Notes under the pieces: model-generated
Databases searched by the model: none
The model's input: only the letters and a program-made list of their open reading frames with translations
Told to the model about the DNA's origin: nothing
Source: a virus
Length of the DNA: 36,519 nt
Reading direction: 5' to 3' (one strand)
IMG/VR virus record: IMGVR_UViG_3300020396_000365
Coordinates: 1 to 36,519 of that record
Shown: piece by piece, positions 17,152 to 27,134 of the stretch
How the letters are laid out: each line of letters opens with the position of its first letter
Numbering within the stretch: position 1 is the first letter of the stretch
Translations under genes and position numbers: made by a program

Positions 17152-20100
17152 ATGGCAGCACAAAGTTTTAAATTATTTCTAGCATCAGCAAGCTCTACTT
17201 CGGCATGTGGCTTTGATCGTACTGATGTGTCAGAAGTCGAAGTCTTCTATGACGACAACAATGGTGTGATTACTACACCAACACTTCCTAGTGGTTTACA
17301 ATTATATAAAGATGCTACTTTAAACACGTCGGCTGGCAACGAAATTGACGCAACAGACCTTAACAGTCAAGCTGGAACTAATTGGTGGGCAATAAAGAGC
17401 GCTACCTATTTCGGTGAAATACAAATTAATAGTGCAACTGGACAGACTACGAGTGTCTTTACAAACTGTCAAGTATCATATCTAGATATTAGATTTATTG
17501 ATGGTAATGGCACTACACTGACACAAGCAAGTGAAGGCGAGGCCGTAAAACTTGATATTACAGCAGTAGGTGATTTAAACGGTGTTTCTGTTAATTATGA
17601 TATAGATGCGAACAGTCAGGCAGAATATGACGATATTAACTTATCAACAGGTGGACAAATATCGCTGACAAATACAGGGTTTAATGCAGATCCATTTAAA
17701 TGGGGAGCATCATTTAACATCGTTCTTGAAAATGATAGTCTTGCTGAAGGTACAGAAGAATTAATATTTTCTCTGACAGATAGCGCTGGTAATAGCATGA
17801 GTCCTTACGATACTGTAGCTATAGATATTCTAGATGTATCACCAACGCCAACACCAAGTAATAGCCCAACACCTTCACCATCGCCAACTCCTACACCAAG
17901 TAGTTCAGGTCTTATAGGTTTTGCATGTAGTGATGTTAACTTAGACCTAAGTGCTTTATCAGGATTATCTGTTGGTACAACAATTGACATTAGTTTAATA
18001 GTAACCGATGCTGGTGTAGTAACAGCCGTATCGCCAGTTGACATTCAAAGTGGTTCTGCAACATACGCTGTTACAGTTTCTGTGCCTCCAAGTGGTTGGA
18101 GTAATTCTGGACAAGATATATCATGTGACGGAGTTATTGTAGGTGATAGTGCACCGACCGCTAGTAATTTAACTATAAGTCTTGATTCAGAAGAAGATCA
18201 AGTTATTAACATATTTACACTAGTAAGTGATGATACAGATGCTGACACTGCCCTTACAATTACACTGGGTAATTTAAACCCTATAATATCAGGATCATCT
18301 CTTACACCTCTTACTAACGGCGAAACAACATATCAAGCACCTCAGTTGGTGTTTGCTGACGGTGACAAGACACAGACATTTGATTATACCGCAGTAGATA
18401 CTGCTGGTAATTCATCTACTGGAACAGTTACTATTAATATAACAGCTGAAACCAACATTGCTCCAGTATTTGTCGATGCAAATGGAAACAATATAACAGA
18501 ATATTCAATATCTACTAGTCTAAATCAGACAACTGCTGTAAGTACTGCATTTGACGCAACAGATCTAGAAAATCATAGTATTACATATCAGATTGCTCAA
18601 GGTGTTAAAGGAGTCGCAACACTAGACCAAACTAATAAAACAGTTTCATATATACCAAACACAGGTTCTACTTCACAAGATACTGTAGTATTAACTGCTA
18701 CAGATTCTGAAGGAGCTAGTACTGATATTAATATTGCAATAAATATTTCATTTCCTGCATTCTTTGAAATTGATACAACTTCATTTTTTAATAATGAAGA
18801 TGATGCATGTTTAGAGCCAACAAATACCTCAGCATGGTTCGCAACACAAGAGGCAACACAATTAAGTGATCTTGAAGTAGGTGATACTTTATATACTAGC
18901 TCTTCATTCTCAGCAACTAAGGGATCTACTGGGGCTGCAACATACTGTAAACTAGTATCGGGAAATCAAGAACAAGTAGTAACATTAGACCAAGATGGTA
19001 AAATACTAACTATCGGAGCATGTCAAGCACAATCAAATTTATTCGAAAAAACCAGAGTTAGGTATTCTGGATCAGAGACTAATCTTTGTAATGATCTTGG
19101 AGGCGAAGTAGTAGAGGTGTTTTATGGAGTTAACGCTCCCGGTGATCCTTCAAAAAACCTACAAACACTTGTCATAGACAACACATACTTGTTTGTTAGT
19201 AGTTATAGAGCAAACCAATTTGCTAATGGCTTTAATGTTGAATTAGAGGGATTAATCCCAGCTGGTTTATATCAGGCTGAAACCGAGCCCGTAACTTATT
19301 ATAAAAGAGGCGTCAATAATGAATGGACTCAAAACGGTGGATCATTATCATGGGATTGTCCTGAACCACTAGATTATAACACATATAGTTTAGGTCAATT
19401 AACATATGCGACAAGTGTCGATGAAGTATGCGGTTCATATGCCGATACGCAAGATATTTACTATAGACTCCCAGAAGTTAATAGTGGACAACCTGCACCG
19501 GCTATAACATTTCTTGAGCTGTCTCAAGGAAATATTCCAATATTCGTAAGCCAACTTGCTGCAGATGAAAACCTAATAGAAGGTTTGGCACCTGCAGGTG
19601 TATACGCAGATACTAATGGTGATTATTTAGTATGGGACAACGAAGGCGATGGGTTTGGATTTAACTGGTTTGGATTTAACAATCAAAATCAGTTTGTAAA
19701 GAATTCTGAAATATCAAAATTAGGTAGTTGTGCAACATATATTAGACCAACATCTGATACTTCGCTGCAATTTACGGCTGGTGATGGTGGTATAAATGAC
19801 ACTAACGTATATTATGTATTCTATGCTTGTAATTCGAACACAGATCAAATTAATTCAGGATCATCGGCTGGAACACTTTCTCAATATTGGAATCTATATG
19901 TAGTTGATGCTGGCTTCGATATTACAATGACAGATGAAGGTAATTCTGTTGCAGTAAATGAAAGTCCACTTAAGGGTTTAATCGATAGTTTTACAGGCAC
20001 AGATGTACAAACAATACAACCCAGAGGATATGATTGCTTAACGTTTATACACACTGTATGGTCTGAAACAATGGCAGATGCGGTAAACATCATTAAAGAC

Positions 20101-23100
20101 AAGCACACATCACAATATATTAAAGTATCTGGTATCAACTCTGTTGACATAGGACTTGGAAGTGAACAAGAAATAAGTATTTACACTGGTGATAATTGCG
20201 ATTTATGTGGAGATCCTACCGAAAACCCAAACTATACATATAATATGCCTATAATGGATGATTCCATTATTGAAGCTCTAGGCCCTAATTTTGAATTGGA
20301 GTCTAATTACAAATTAGATAACGTTTCTAAACCTCTTTTAAGAACAAATCCTAAGCTTACTACTAATGTTAAGTTAGTTGTTAGCAAAGATGATAATCTA
20401 TACCTAGAAAGTATAAATGCCAGTAAAGAATTGGCGGCAATAGAATATAAGAAGTTTTCAATTAACAAGGATGGTAGATATGCGTACGATATTGCTAATT
20501 TCTATAATGTGAACTCAACTCCAAACGAGCTCATGTTCCAAACAAAAAGAGACTATTCAGATATTACCGTTTTAGATAGTTATGAAAAACAAATAGAAGA
20601 ATCATATCAATATGGTACAAACTATAATTTTTCTAAATCTCACACAGAAGATTTTAGAATATTTGCACCAATATGGTTAGATACTCATATACCTAGAAAC
20701 TTTGTTATCTATAGAATTAATGATCCTGTAGGATCTTTACAATTTAAAGATAATGCTGCAGACAACTTAAGTAGAATCAAAAGCCTTCTTAAAAATTCAG
20801 AAATTATCAAATCATTTGATTTAACTAGAAATTCTAACATAGGTACATATTTAAGGAATCACGTACAAGACGAAACTTTTCCTTCAGCTCCAATTACTGT
20901 AAACTTTGAAAAGTCTGAGAAATCTAATTTTAACGGAATCGATCTTATCAAAGGAGGATTTACATCTAAAGGAGAATATTTATATAAAGACTATGTACTA
21001 ACTGATAAGCCATTAATTGAAGCAAATGACTATATAACTGATGCATTTAGAAGAAATCAAATAGCTTCGGCAAACTTAATTAATTTAGAGTTTTTATTTG
21101 ATGATGATCTAGCATCGGAATACAGTGTAAATAGATACTTCGGATTATTTGTAGATGAAATAGATTCAGGTTATGGTAGAATATTCTCTATTGATGGTAA
21201 AATACACCATTTTAAAGAATTAAATTCTTTAGTCGATGCAATAAAGCCCGAAACTGCAATACCATCATATAAACAAATTACTACGATGCCGATGTTAGCA
21301 TACGCTAGCGCTGGAAATAAGTTATTTAATATCTCAAGTAATACAGTATATGATGCTAAAGAATGGAAAGTTGCCATAGAAGATGGCGGCAATTACATAT
21401 CTGATCAATTAGGTATAAAAGACACTGGTAGATCAATTGACCTGGTTGAAAACAATGATCACGGCTACGACTTTATAAAGCTAAACATAACTAATACACC
21501 ATCTACTAATGATTCATTAGGAATCACGAATATTAAAGAGGAGGCCAACAAATTTACGTTCATTAAGCATGTTGAAGGAGAAACGATTGTATTTGCAATT
21601 GATGACCCTACAAATCCAAATACACCTAAAACATTTTCGATAGTAGCTGCGGCAGATATGCCAAACACTATTAAAACTATTTACAACAAGGTAACATTTG
21701 GTACTAGTGTTAATGATATTCCTCTTACTGTTTTAGAAGATTCAGAATTATTCCGAGACATTTTTGATATTACATACGATACTTCAGTTTCGGTTGGTGT
21801 TAAAAGTTTATTTTTTACTGAAAGACATGCCAACTTAGGAGATCTAAATTTAAGAATACTTTCACAGGGTGATTGTATTGTTAGAAATGATGAAATTCAA
21901 ACCAATCTAAATTTACAAAATAGTATATACAGAGCAGAATCTCAAATCGATGCTGGTAGATTTGAAGGGTACAGGTATTCTAATCAAGGTACAACAACTA
22001 ATGTTGCTGTCGCATTAGCAGCATGTATCGATAGTAATGAAACTAGATTTTCTGCACACAACGTTGGATCAATAGTTTATATAGTTAGTAAAGTATCTGG
22101 ATATGAGTTAATGCAATCTTGTTTATTATTAGGTAAAGGTAATGTTAATGAATTCTTAACACTAGAAAATGCGGATCTATATAATAGATTACAACTTAGA
22201 GAGACAATAGATTTATTACCAGGACAATCGATATTAGAAAGATATGATGCATATTTCCTTTCAGGTGGTAATGCTCCTAGGAAATCAGTATTTATAAATA
22301 ATGAAACGTTAAGTGAAGTAAATGTAAATGATTACATAGAAACCAGATACGCTAATGTTTATAATAAAGTAATAGATGTTGTAGAAGATATTACAAGGAC
22401 TAACAGTGATTTTTCTAAAGTAATTTTAGAGGATAAGAATGATTTAACAGATGGTGATAGTAAAGTGTATTATGAAAATGAAGTCAGATTGGGTTTATTT
22501 TCAGCATATGACATGTACGACTTAAACGTTGATTTTTATGACACTTCTAATTCAGATATAAAAGAATTAGTGTATGAGACTCAATCTGAAATAGATTATG
22601 AACCTTATACAAATGCTGTAAACAATATCGATGAAACTACTGGACTTGAAACTACTATATTAAGTGCTAGAGATATTTTTAGTGAAGATTTTGAATTGAA
22701 TCCAATTGATTACTTCTCTAATTTATCTAAAATATTAACAGAAGAATCGGTAGATGACGAAGAAAATGATCAAATAACTTCAGAGTTCGATAGACTTAAA
22801 GAGAATAACTTAAAGAAATATGCTACTAATTCTAGAGTAGTGCCTAACATTAACAAGTGGGTACTCAAAGATGCTGTGACAGTTAGAGAACAGCCATATT
22901 ATTTAAACGTTAACGAAGCTTTTGGTAGAACTAATTTCTCCCCAGATTTAACAACTTCTGAAAGAGACAGAGAATCTATGACACATGAGTGGTTCTATAT
23001 GGAAAAACCACCTAAGTATTTAAAGTACAATGAAATTAACGATACATTTAGTTATGTTAACTTTATTGAAGGATTTGACTTAAGCGCTAATTTATTTAAA

Positions 23101-25296
23101 AGTACCGTCAATAATTACTTTGATATGTTTATGATTAGTGATGGGTTTGAAAAGAAACTCACATCAGAAGATCTAGTAGACATATATGACGATATTTTTG
23201 AAAATGATCCAGAAATAAATTCACTAGAAGATTCTATTACTTCATACATTAAGACTAACCTTTTAAAGAAATATTCGCTAGTAGATGGTGGTAATAATAT
23301 ATCACATGCAAGCACAGTATTTAAAGGTATTAAAGTTGATTTTAAAAACAGAAAAGAATTTGTAAACACAACAGCTAGTGAATTTGTAAACAGCAGTGAA
23401 TTTAATGGCTATAAATTCAGTGTACTTCTTAAAGTCAATGAAGATGCTGAAACTAATAGTATATCATATGAGGTAATTCAAAACAAACAATTTAAGTTTG
23501 TTATCATGTATATTACTTTAAACCTAGGTGATTTTTGGATTGACAATAACATGAATAGAAAACTACTTTATCAATTAAACCATAAAATAGTATTTGATTC
23601 TAATCTAAATGATTTTACATATGCTGATACTAAGTTTAACGGTGCATTACAATTCAATGATTCTTCAATAAACTGGTCAGACGAAGGACCTTACACTATT
23701 CCTGGTATTTCTCATATTACAGGGACATTACCTCAATTTGATTCTCAAATAACACTAGGTGATAATGGTTTATATGGTGACATTCATATAGATTTATTCC
23801 CTAATGATAGTACTAATTCGATTTATAAAGTTTCTGTAACAGCAGTAGACTCAGATAATTCATTAAAAATATCAGGAAAACCAATTAACGTTGTTGACGA
23901 AAACGATATATTAGATATTGAATTTTTACCAAACTCTATTCAAGGTGGTGCAGTTTATACATATGTTGGTGGTGGTGCAAATGCACACAAAGTCATTTTA
24001 GAAGATTTGACTGCAAAATCAGTTGCAGACTTAGTAAACCTAAACAACGACGAAATTACATACACAACAGTTGATGTCGACGGAACTGTTTTAAACAATA
24101 GATTTGTTATTAATTTTAGTGACGGTACAGAAATAATTCAAAGATCTAATCTTAACATTGAGGAAGATACTGATAAGCCTAAAAGTTTTAAATTATTTAA
24201 AGGTAACATTGGTTATAACTTGATGTCTGATTCTGAATATTATCCATTCTTAATAAGACACAATGGAAATTATACAGTAGATATGAAACCTATTGTTACA
24301 TTTACAGATGCATATTCTCACTTTAAAGTTAACAGATTACATTTGACTAATAATACTAACGAGCTTAGATTCGAAGAGTCTTTATATAAACATTCATTAA
24401 CTAAACTGGATGAGTTCAACAGGGCAGATGCATATTATAGAAGATATAATAAGTGTGGTATCACGTTTAATTTAGGTTTTATCAGTGACGATGGTACACA
24501 TGATTCTATGTGGGGATTAATTAAAAACCACTTCTATCATAAGGTAAATGAAATAAATCCTAGTGGTGTAACTAAACTTTCAAGTACAAGTGATAAGTTG
24601 CCTTTATATCCGCTTATTGGAGAAATAGCCATTGATAAAAAAGATATTAATGTATTTAGATCCTCTTGGGATTCTGAATATTACACAAGATCTTTGGCAG
24701 GTGGAAATTCTACAAATGTTCCGGGTACATTAGACACTCACGAAGAAAGATCATATTTAGCGTCAACTGTAATGAAGCCTAAGGATTCATACAATCTTCT
24801 TGATTTCAATACATCGTATGTTACTTCGGAAGAAGAACTTGATGATATTTTAAGAAATAGCGCAAATACAAGTAACGTTGTCTTGTATGAGAATAAAAAT
24901 CATATTATAGCCGATTTTTACATAACAGACACATTAATTACTAAACTCGCAAAAGACGGCGTATTAGAGAGTATTTCAAGATATGTTTCTCCTGTTAATT
25001 CAGCTGGAAATAAAGAGACATTGACTGATGATGCATTACTATATGCTGAAAATAATTTAATAGAAACATATATACTTGATTCTATTCAATTATACACTAA
25101 ACAATTTAAGGGTAAAGGTTCTAAGATTATAAATGCAGTAACTATTGATCAATTAGACAGTGATGGTTTCACACTTGATAAGAATAATTTTGCATATAGA
25201 AGTCACGTCCAAAAGCCAATGAATTTTAGGTTGATATATAATAAAAGATTAGGCTACTCTTATGATATAAAACCTATGATAAAAATAAAGTCATAA
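17152..25296 (+). CDS. Giant adhesin/virion structural fusion protein
   Basis: A 2714-residue protein. Residues 1-1020 are modular and adhesin-like: a Cys-bounded module (C19-C106), a Calx-beta-like domain (about 107-228; EGEAVKLDITAV, NDSLAEGTEELIFSLTDSAG), a Pro/Thr/Ser linker (230-253), an Ig-like segment, and two cadherin-like tandem units at about 335-430 and 437-530 (EEDQVINIFTLVSDDTD; FDATDLENHSITYQI). More Cys-bounded modules follow at C646-C736 and C760-C860, then a CDLC motif at 1016-1019. From about 1035 the style changes to a long Asn/Asp/Tyr/Lys-rich structural sequence with no modules I recognise (LLRTNPKLTTNVKLVVSKDD, then SVNRYFGLFVDEIDSGYGR). Calx-beta and cadherin-like units often bind calcium and serve adhesion. 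I infer a tail-associated receptor-binding protein whose adhesin half was joined to a core structural protein. The next gene starts one base after the stop codon. Confidence 0.7.
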   Translation: MAAQSFKLFLASASSTSACGFDRTDVSEVEVFYDDNNGVITTPTLPSGLQLYKDATLNTSAGNEIDATDLNSQAGTNWWAIKSATYFGEIQINSATGQTTSVFTNCQVSYLDIRFIDGNGTTLTQASEGEAVKLDITAVGDLNGVSVNYDIDANSQAEYDDINLSTGGQISLTNTGFNADPFKWGASFNIVLENDSLAEGTEELIFSLTDSAGNSMSPYDTVAIDILDVSPTPTPSNSPTPSPSPTPTPSSSGLIGFACSDVNLDLSALSGLSVGTTIDISLIVTDAGVVTAVSPVDIQSGSATYAVTVSVPPSGWSNSGQDISCDGVIVGDSAPTASNLTISLDSEEDQVINIFTLVSDDTDADTALTITLGNLNPIISGSSLTPLTNGETTYQAPQLVFADGDKTQTFDYTAVDTAGNSSTGTVTINITAETNIAPVFVDANGNNITEYSISTSLNQTTAVSTAFDATDLENHSITYQIAQGVKGVATLDQTNKTVSYIPNTGSTSQDTVVLTATDSEGASTDINIAINISFPAFFEIDTTSFFNNEDDACLEPTNTSAWFATQEATQLSDLEVGDTLYTSSSFSATKGSTGAATYCKLVSGNQEQVVTLDQDGKILTIGACQAQSNLFEKTRVRYSGSETNLCNDLGGEVVEVFYGVNAPGDPSKNLQTLVIDNTYLFVSSYRANQFANGFNVELEGLIPAGLYQAETEPVTYYKRGVNNEWTQNGGSLSWDCPEPLDYNTYSLGQLTYATSVDEVCGSYADTQDIYYRLPEVNSGQPAPAITFLELSQGNIPIFVSQLAADENLIEGLAPAGVYADTNGDYLVWDNEGDGFGFNWFGFNNQNQFVKNSEISKLGSCATYIRPTSDTSLQFTAGDGGINDTNVYYVFYACNSNTDQINSGSSAGTLSQYWNLYVVDAGFDITMTDEGNSVAVNESPLKGLIDSFTGTDVQTIQPRGYDCLTFIHTVWSETMADAVNIIKDKHTSQYIKVSGINSVDIGLGSEQEISIYTGDNCDLCGDPTENPNYTYNMPIMDDSIIEALGPNFELESNYKLDNVSKPLLRTNPKLTTNVKLVVSKDDNLYLESINASKELAAIEYKKFSINKDGRYAYDIANFYNVNSTPNELMFQTKRDYSDITVLDSYEKQIEESYQYGTNYNFSKSHTEDFRIFAPIWLDTHIPRNFVIYRINDPVGSLQFKDNAADNLSRIKSLLKNSEIIKSFDLTRNSNIGTYLRNHVQDETFPSAPITVNFEKSEKSNFNGIDLIKGGFTSKGEYLYKDYVLTDKPLIEANDYITDAFRRNQIASANLINLEFLFDDDLASEYSVNRYFGLFVDEIDSGYGRIFSIDGKIHHFKELNSLVDAIKPETAIPSYKQITTMPMLAYASAGNKLFNISSNTVYDAKEWKVAIEDGGNYISDQLGIKDTGRSIDLVENNDHGYDFIKLNITNTPSTNDSLGITNIKEEANKFTFIKHVEGETIVFAIDDPTNPNTPKTFSIVAAADMPNTIKTIYNKVTFGTSVNDIPLTVLEDSELFRDIFDITYDTSVSVGVKSLFFTERHANLGDLNLRILSQGDCIVRNDEIQTNLNLQNSIYRAESQIDAGRFEGYRYSNQGTTTNVAVALAACIDSNETRFSAHNVGSIVYIVSKVSGYELMQSCLLLGKGNVNEFLTLENADLYNRLQLRETIDLLPGQSILERYDAYFLSGGNAPRKSVFINNETLSEVNVNDYIETRYANVYNKVIDVVEDITRTNSDFSKVILEDKNDLTDGDSKVYYENEVRLGLFSAYDMYDLNVDFYDTSNSDIKELVYETQSEIDYEPYTNAVNNIDETTGLETTILSARDIFSEDFELNPIDYFSNLSKILTEESVDDEENDQITSEFDRLKENNLKKYATNSRVVPNINKWVLKDAVTVREQPYYLNVNEAFGRTNFSPDLTTSERDRESMTHEWFYMEKPPKYLKYNEINDTFSYVNFIEGFDLSANLFKSTVNNYFDMFMISDGFEKKLTSEDLVDIYDDIFENDPEINSLEDSITSYIKTNLLKKYSLVDGGNNISHASTVFKGIKVDFKNRKEFVNTTASEFVNSSEFNGYKFSVLLKVNEDAETNSISYEVIQNKQFKFVIMYITLNLGDFWIDNNMNRKLLYQLNHKIVFDSNLNDFTYADTKFNGALQFNDSSINWSDEGPYTIPGISHITGTLPQFDSQITLGDNGLYGDIHIDLFPNDSTNSIYKVSVTAVDSDNSLKISGKPINVVDENDILDIEFLPNSIQGGAVYTYVGGGANAHKVILEDLTAKSVADLVNLNNDEITYTTVDVDGTVLNNRFVINFSDGTEIIQRSNLNIEEDTDKPKSFKLFKGNIGYNLMSDSEYYPFLIRHNGNYTVDMKPIVTFTDAYSHFKVNRLHLTNNTNELRFEESLYKHSLTKLDEFNRADAYYRRYNKCGITFNLGFISDDGTHDSMWGLIKNHFYHKVNEINPSGVTKLSSTSDKLPLYPLIGEIAIDKKDINVFRSSWDSEYYTRSLAGGNSTNVPGTLDTHEERSYLASTVMKPKDSYNLLDFNTSYVTSEEELDDILRNSANTSNVVLYENKNHIIADFYITDTLITKLAKDGVLESISRYVSPVNSAGNKETLTDDALLYAENNLIETYILDSIQLYTKQFKGKGSKIINAVTIDQLDSDGFTLDKNNFAYRSHVQKPMNFRLIYNKRLGYSYDIKPMIKIKS
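17840..17868 (+). repeat. 29-bp direct repeat, copy 1 (Pro/Thr linker)
   Basis: The 29 bases here are identical to 27412-27440. Both encode the core of a Pro/Thr/Ser linker (PTPTPSNSP) in the same frame, one in the giant adhesin and one in the BACON-domain fibre. Similar linker sequence continues on both sides with mismatches. Exact nucleotide identity across 9.5 kb suggests recent exchange or gene conversion. Confidence 0.85.
25233..25242 (+). promoter_or_regulatory. Candidate promoter motif inside end of adhesin gene
   Basis: Exact GATATATAAT, 55 bases upstream of the collagen-like fibre start at 25298 and within the last codons of the giant adhesin gene. It could give the fibre genes their own transcript, separate from the 8.1-kb gene before them. 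This is the only copy found inside coding sequence, so chance cannot be excluded. Confidence 0.3.
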
Positions 25297-25297
25297 A

Positions 25298-27076
25298 ATG
25301 GCAATCAACATTAGAGAAATATTACATCCGAGCGATTCTGATTCTATCAAGTTTGAGAAAATTAACTACAACTTTGATCAGATACTAGCAAATGGCGGTG
25401 GGCCAAGAGGCCTAAAGGGTCAAAAAGGTGATCAAGGAAATCCAGGTTTAACTGGAGCCAAAGGTAATCAAGGTTTAAAAGGTGAACAAGGTTTAAAAGG
25501 TGAAACTGGAACTACTAATACTCCGTGGTCTTCTGTAGATCCAGCTGGAGCTAACTCAGCTGCTTATAAAATTTTAAAGCCAAAAAGATTAGGTTTAGCT
25601 TATACTCCTATTGTATTTATAGGTGATGAAGGATTTGACGAAACATCTTCACTTGACGGCACAAACGCAGGTATTAATGCAAAATTAACTATTAAAAAGG
25701 ATTCAATTGCTTTTGATAATTATTTTACATTAATAGATGATGTTAGTGGAGAGGAGATAGTATTTACAGGAACATACGATGCAAATACTTCTATAACTAG
25801 ATTTGCTATTCAAAATGCATTTCAAGCAACAAATATTCAATTTGCAATAAATGTTGATTCTATTGATTTGGATTCTAACAACACTACTACCATAACAGGT
25901 GGATCAGGTGTTATAGTTCAATCAGGAGGAGACACTAATATTAAATTAGAAACATTAGGTGCTGGTATATTAGATATTGATTCTAATGCTGAATTTAAAG
26001 GGTTTGTTAAATTAAACAATACTTCAGATCCTGTAACACCAACTGCAGGTATGCTTAGGTATAACTCAAATACAAACGTATTTGAAGGTTACTTTTCAGA
26101 TAACGAGTGGAAAGAATTATGTACAACATGCGGTGCTGCTGTTCCTAACTCAATAATAATAGGAGGTGGAAACATTAATGCAAATGCAGATGGTACACCA
26201 GTTAATAATAATAGTATTTCTATAGGAGGCGGAAACATTGACGCAAATGCAAACGGTACTCCTGTTGGAAGTTCACAAATGAACACATACTCTATAGACT
26301 TTGCTGCTGGAACTACTACTTCTGATTGGAGTTTTGATTCTGCAGAATTAGTAATTGCTAGCTCTAATGGTGCAACTCAAACTTCTTGGTCAACAATTGG
26401 AAATGGAGGTACATTAGTATTTGAAGCCGAAGATAGTACTTCAGTTCAAGTTAAAATTAATGCAACCGCTGGTACAAACAGACAGTTTGACGGTGATGTA
26501 GAAAATACATTCTCAATTACAGAAAGCGGAACAGCTGATATACAAAACATAACAATTGATGCTACCGTTGCCGAATACATAATTACATTTAATACAACAG
26601 GAGCTTTAAGTGATGGTAATTGGGCATTAACTGTAGAAGCTACTACCCAGCTTGTACTTTCTAGCATAAACTTTGATTTTGGTGATTACACTGATGCGCT
26701 TTCGCAATTTGACGGAGGCGTAGACGGTGCTAACTTCCCAATCACAGTACCTTATACTTTAACTAACGTACCACTTAATACATCTCCAGCTGCACCGGGA
26801 TCTGTATCAGATACGTATGTCTCTGGAGCAAATGCAGGTGGGCCTTACGCTCCAACTGGAAAAGGCTCAAACTGGACGGGTAACTATGAATTCACAAATA
26901 TTGCTAACAGTAACTCTATTCAGACAGACAGTATTGAGGTTACTGATCTTAACGGTAATTTATATGATGCGGGTAGTTTAAGCAGCTTTTTCTATACAAT
27001 AGATACTTCTTATTCTCCTCCAGGTGGATTTGAAGAAGAAGCTGACGAAGGTGGAGGAGAGTACTCCTTTGGATAA
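25298..27076 (+). CDS. Collagen-like tail fibre protein
   Basis: A 592-residue fibre. The N-terminal 33 residues match the module at the start of the 10745 gene. Residues about 34-70 form some 13 Gly-X-Y triplets (GPRGLKGQKGDQGNPGLTGA, KGNQGLKGEQGLKGETG), a collagen-type triple helix used by phage fibres for trimerisation. A middle section ends in the common fibre signature LRYNSNTNVFEGYFSDNEWK, followed by a 21-residue tandem repeat (288-329) starting IGGGN. The distal part is Thr/Ser/Asn-rich beta structure, and residues about 484-560 are related to the C-terminal domain of the next fibre gene (SGANAGGPYAPTGKGSNWTG and NYEFTN). The protein ends with an acidic, Gly-rich tail. It probably contacts the host surface; trimeric state and receptor are inferred. 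Confidence 0.8.
   Translation: MAINIREILHPSDSDSIKFEKINYNFDQILANGGGPRGLKGQKGDQGNPGLTGAKGNQGLKGEQGLKGETGTTNTPWSSVDPAGANSAAYKILKPKRLGLAYTPIVFIGDEGFDETSSLDGTNAGINAKLTIKKDSIAFDNYFTLIDDVSGEEIVFTGTYDANTSITRFAIQNAFQATNIQFAINVDSIDLDSNNTTTITGGSGVIVQSGGDTNIKLETLGAGILDIDSNAEFKGFVKLNNTSDPVTPTAGMLRYNSNTNVFEGYFSDNEWKELCTTCGAAVPNSIIIGGGNINANADGTPVNNNSISIGGGNIDANANGTPVGSSQMNTYSIDFAAGTTTSDWSFDSAELVIASSNGATQTSWSTIGNGGTLVFEAEDSTSVQVKINATAGTNRQFDGDVENTFSITESGTADIQNITIDATVAEYIITFNTTGALSDGNWALTVEATTQLVLSSINFDFGDYTDALSQFDGGVDGANFPITVPYTLTNVPLNTSPAAPGSVSDTYVSGANAGGPYAPTGKGSNWTGNYEFTNIANSNSIQTDSIEVTDLNGNLYDAGSLSSFFYTIDTSYSPPGGFEEEADEGGGEYSFG
26159..26284 (+). repeat. Two tandem 63-bp units within fibre gene
   Basis: Units 26159-26221 and 26222-26284 each encode 21 residues beginning IGGGNI(N/D)ANA(D/N)GTPV. 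The 5' two thirds of the units match with a handful of mostly synonymous changes; the 3' ends differ. A 63-base period keeps the frame, so unit number could vary between relatives by slippage or recombination. Confidence 0.8.
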
Positions 27077-27134
27077 ACATAATATTAAGATAATAAAATT
27101 AAAATATATAAATTAGAAACAAACAAAATTAAAA

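Noticed and set aside
17836-17910. Pro/Thr-rich stretch considered as a transmembrane or signal region
   Set aside because: Composition is hydrophilic and matches an extended interdomain linker, with a second copy in another fibre gene.
25398-25510. Short direct repeats at DNA level (ggtttaaaaggtgaa and similar) considered as a mobile or CRISPR-like element
   Set aside because: They are explained by Gly-X-Y codons of the collagen-like segment; there is no spacer structure.
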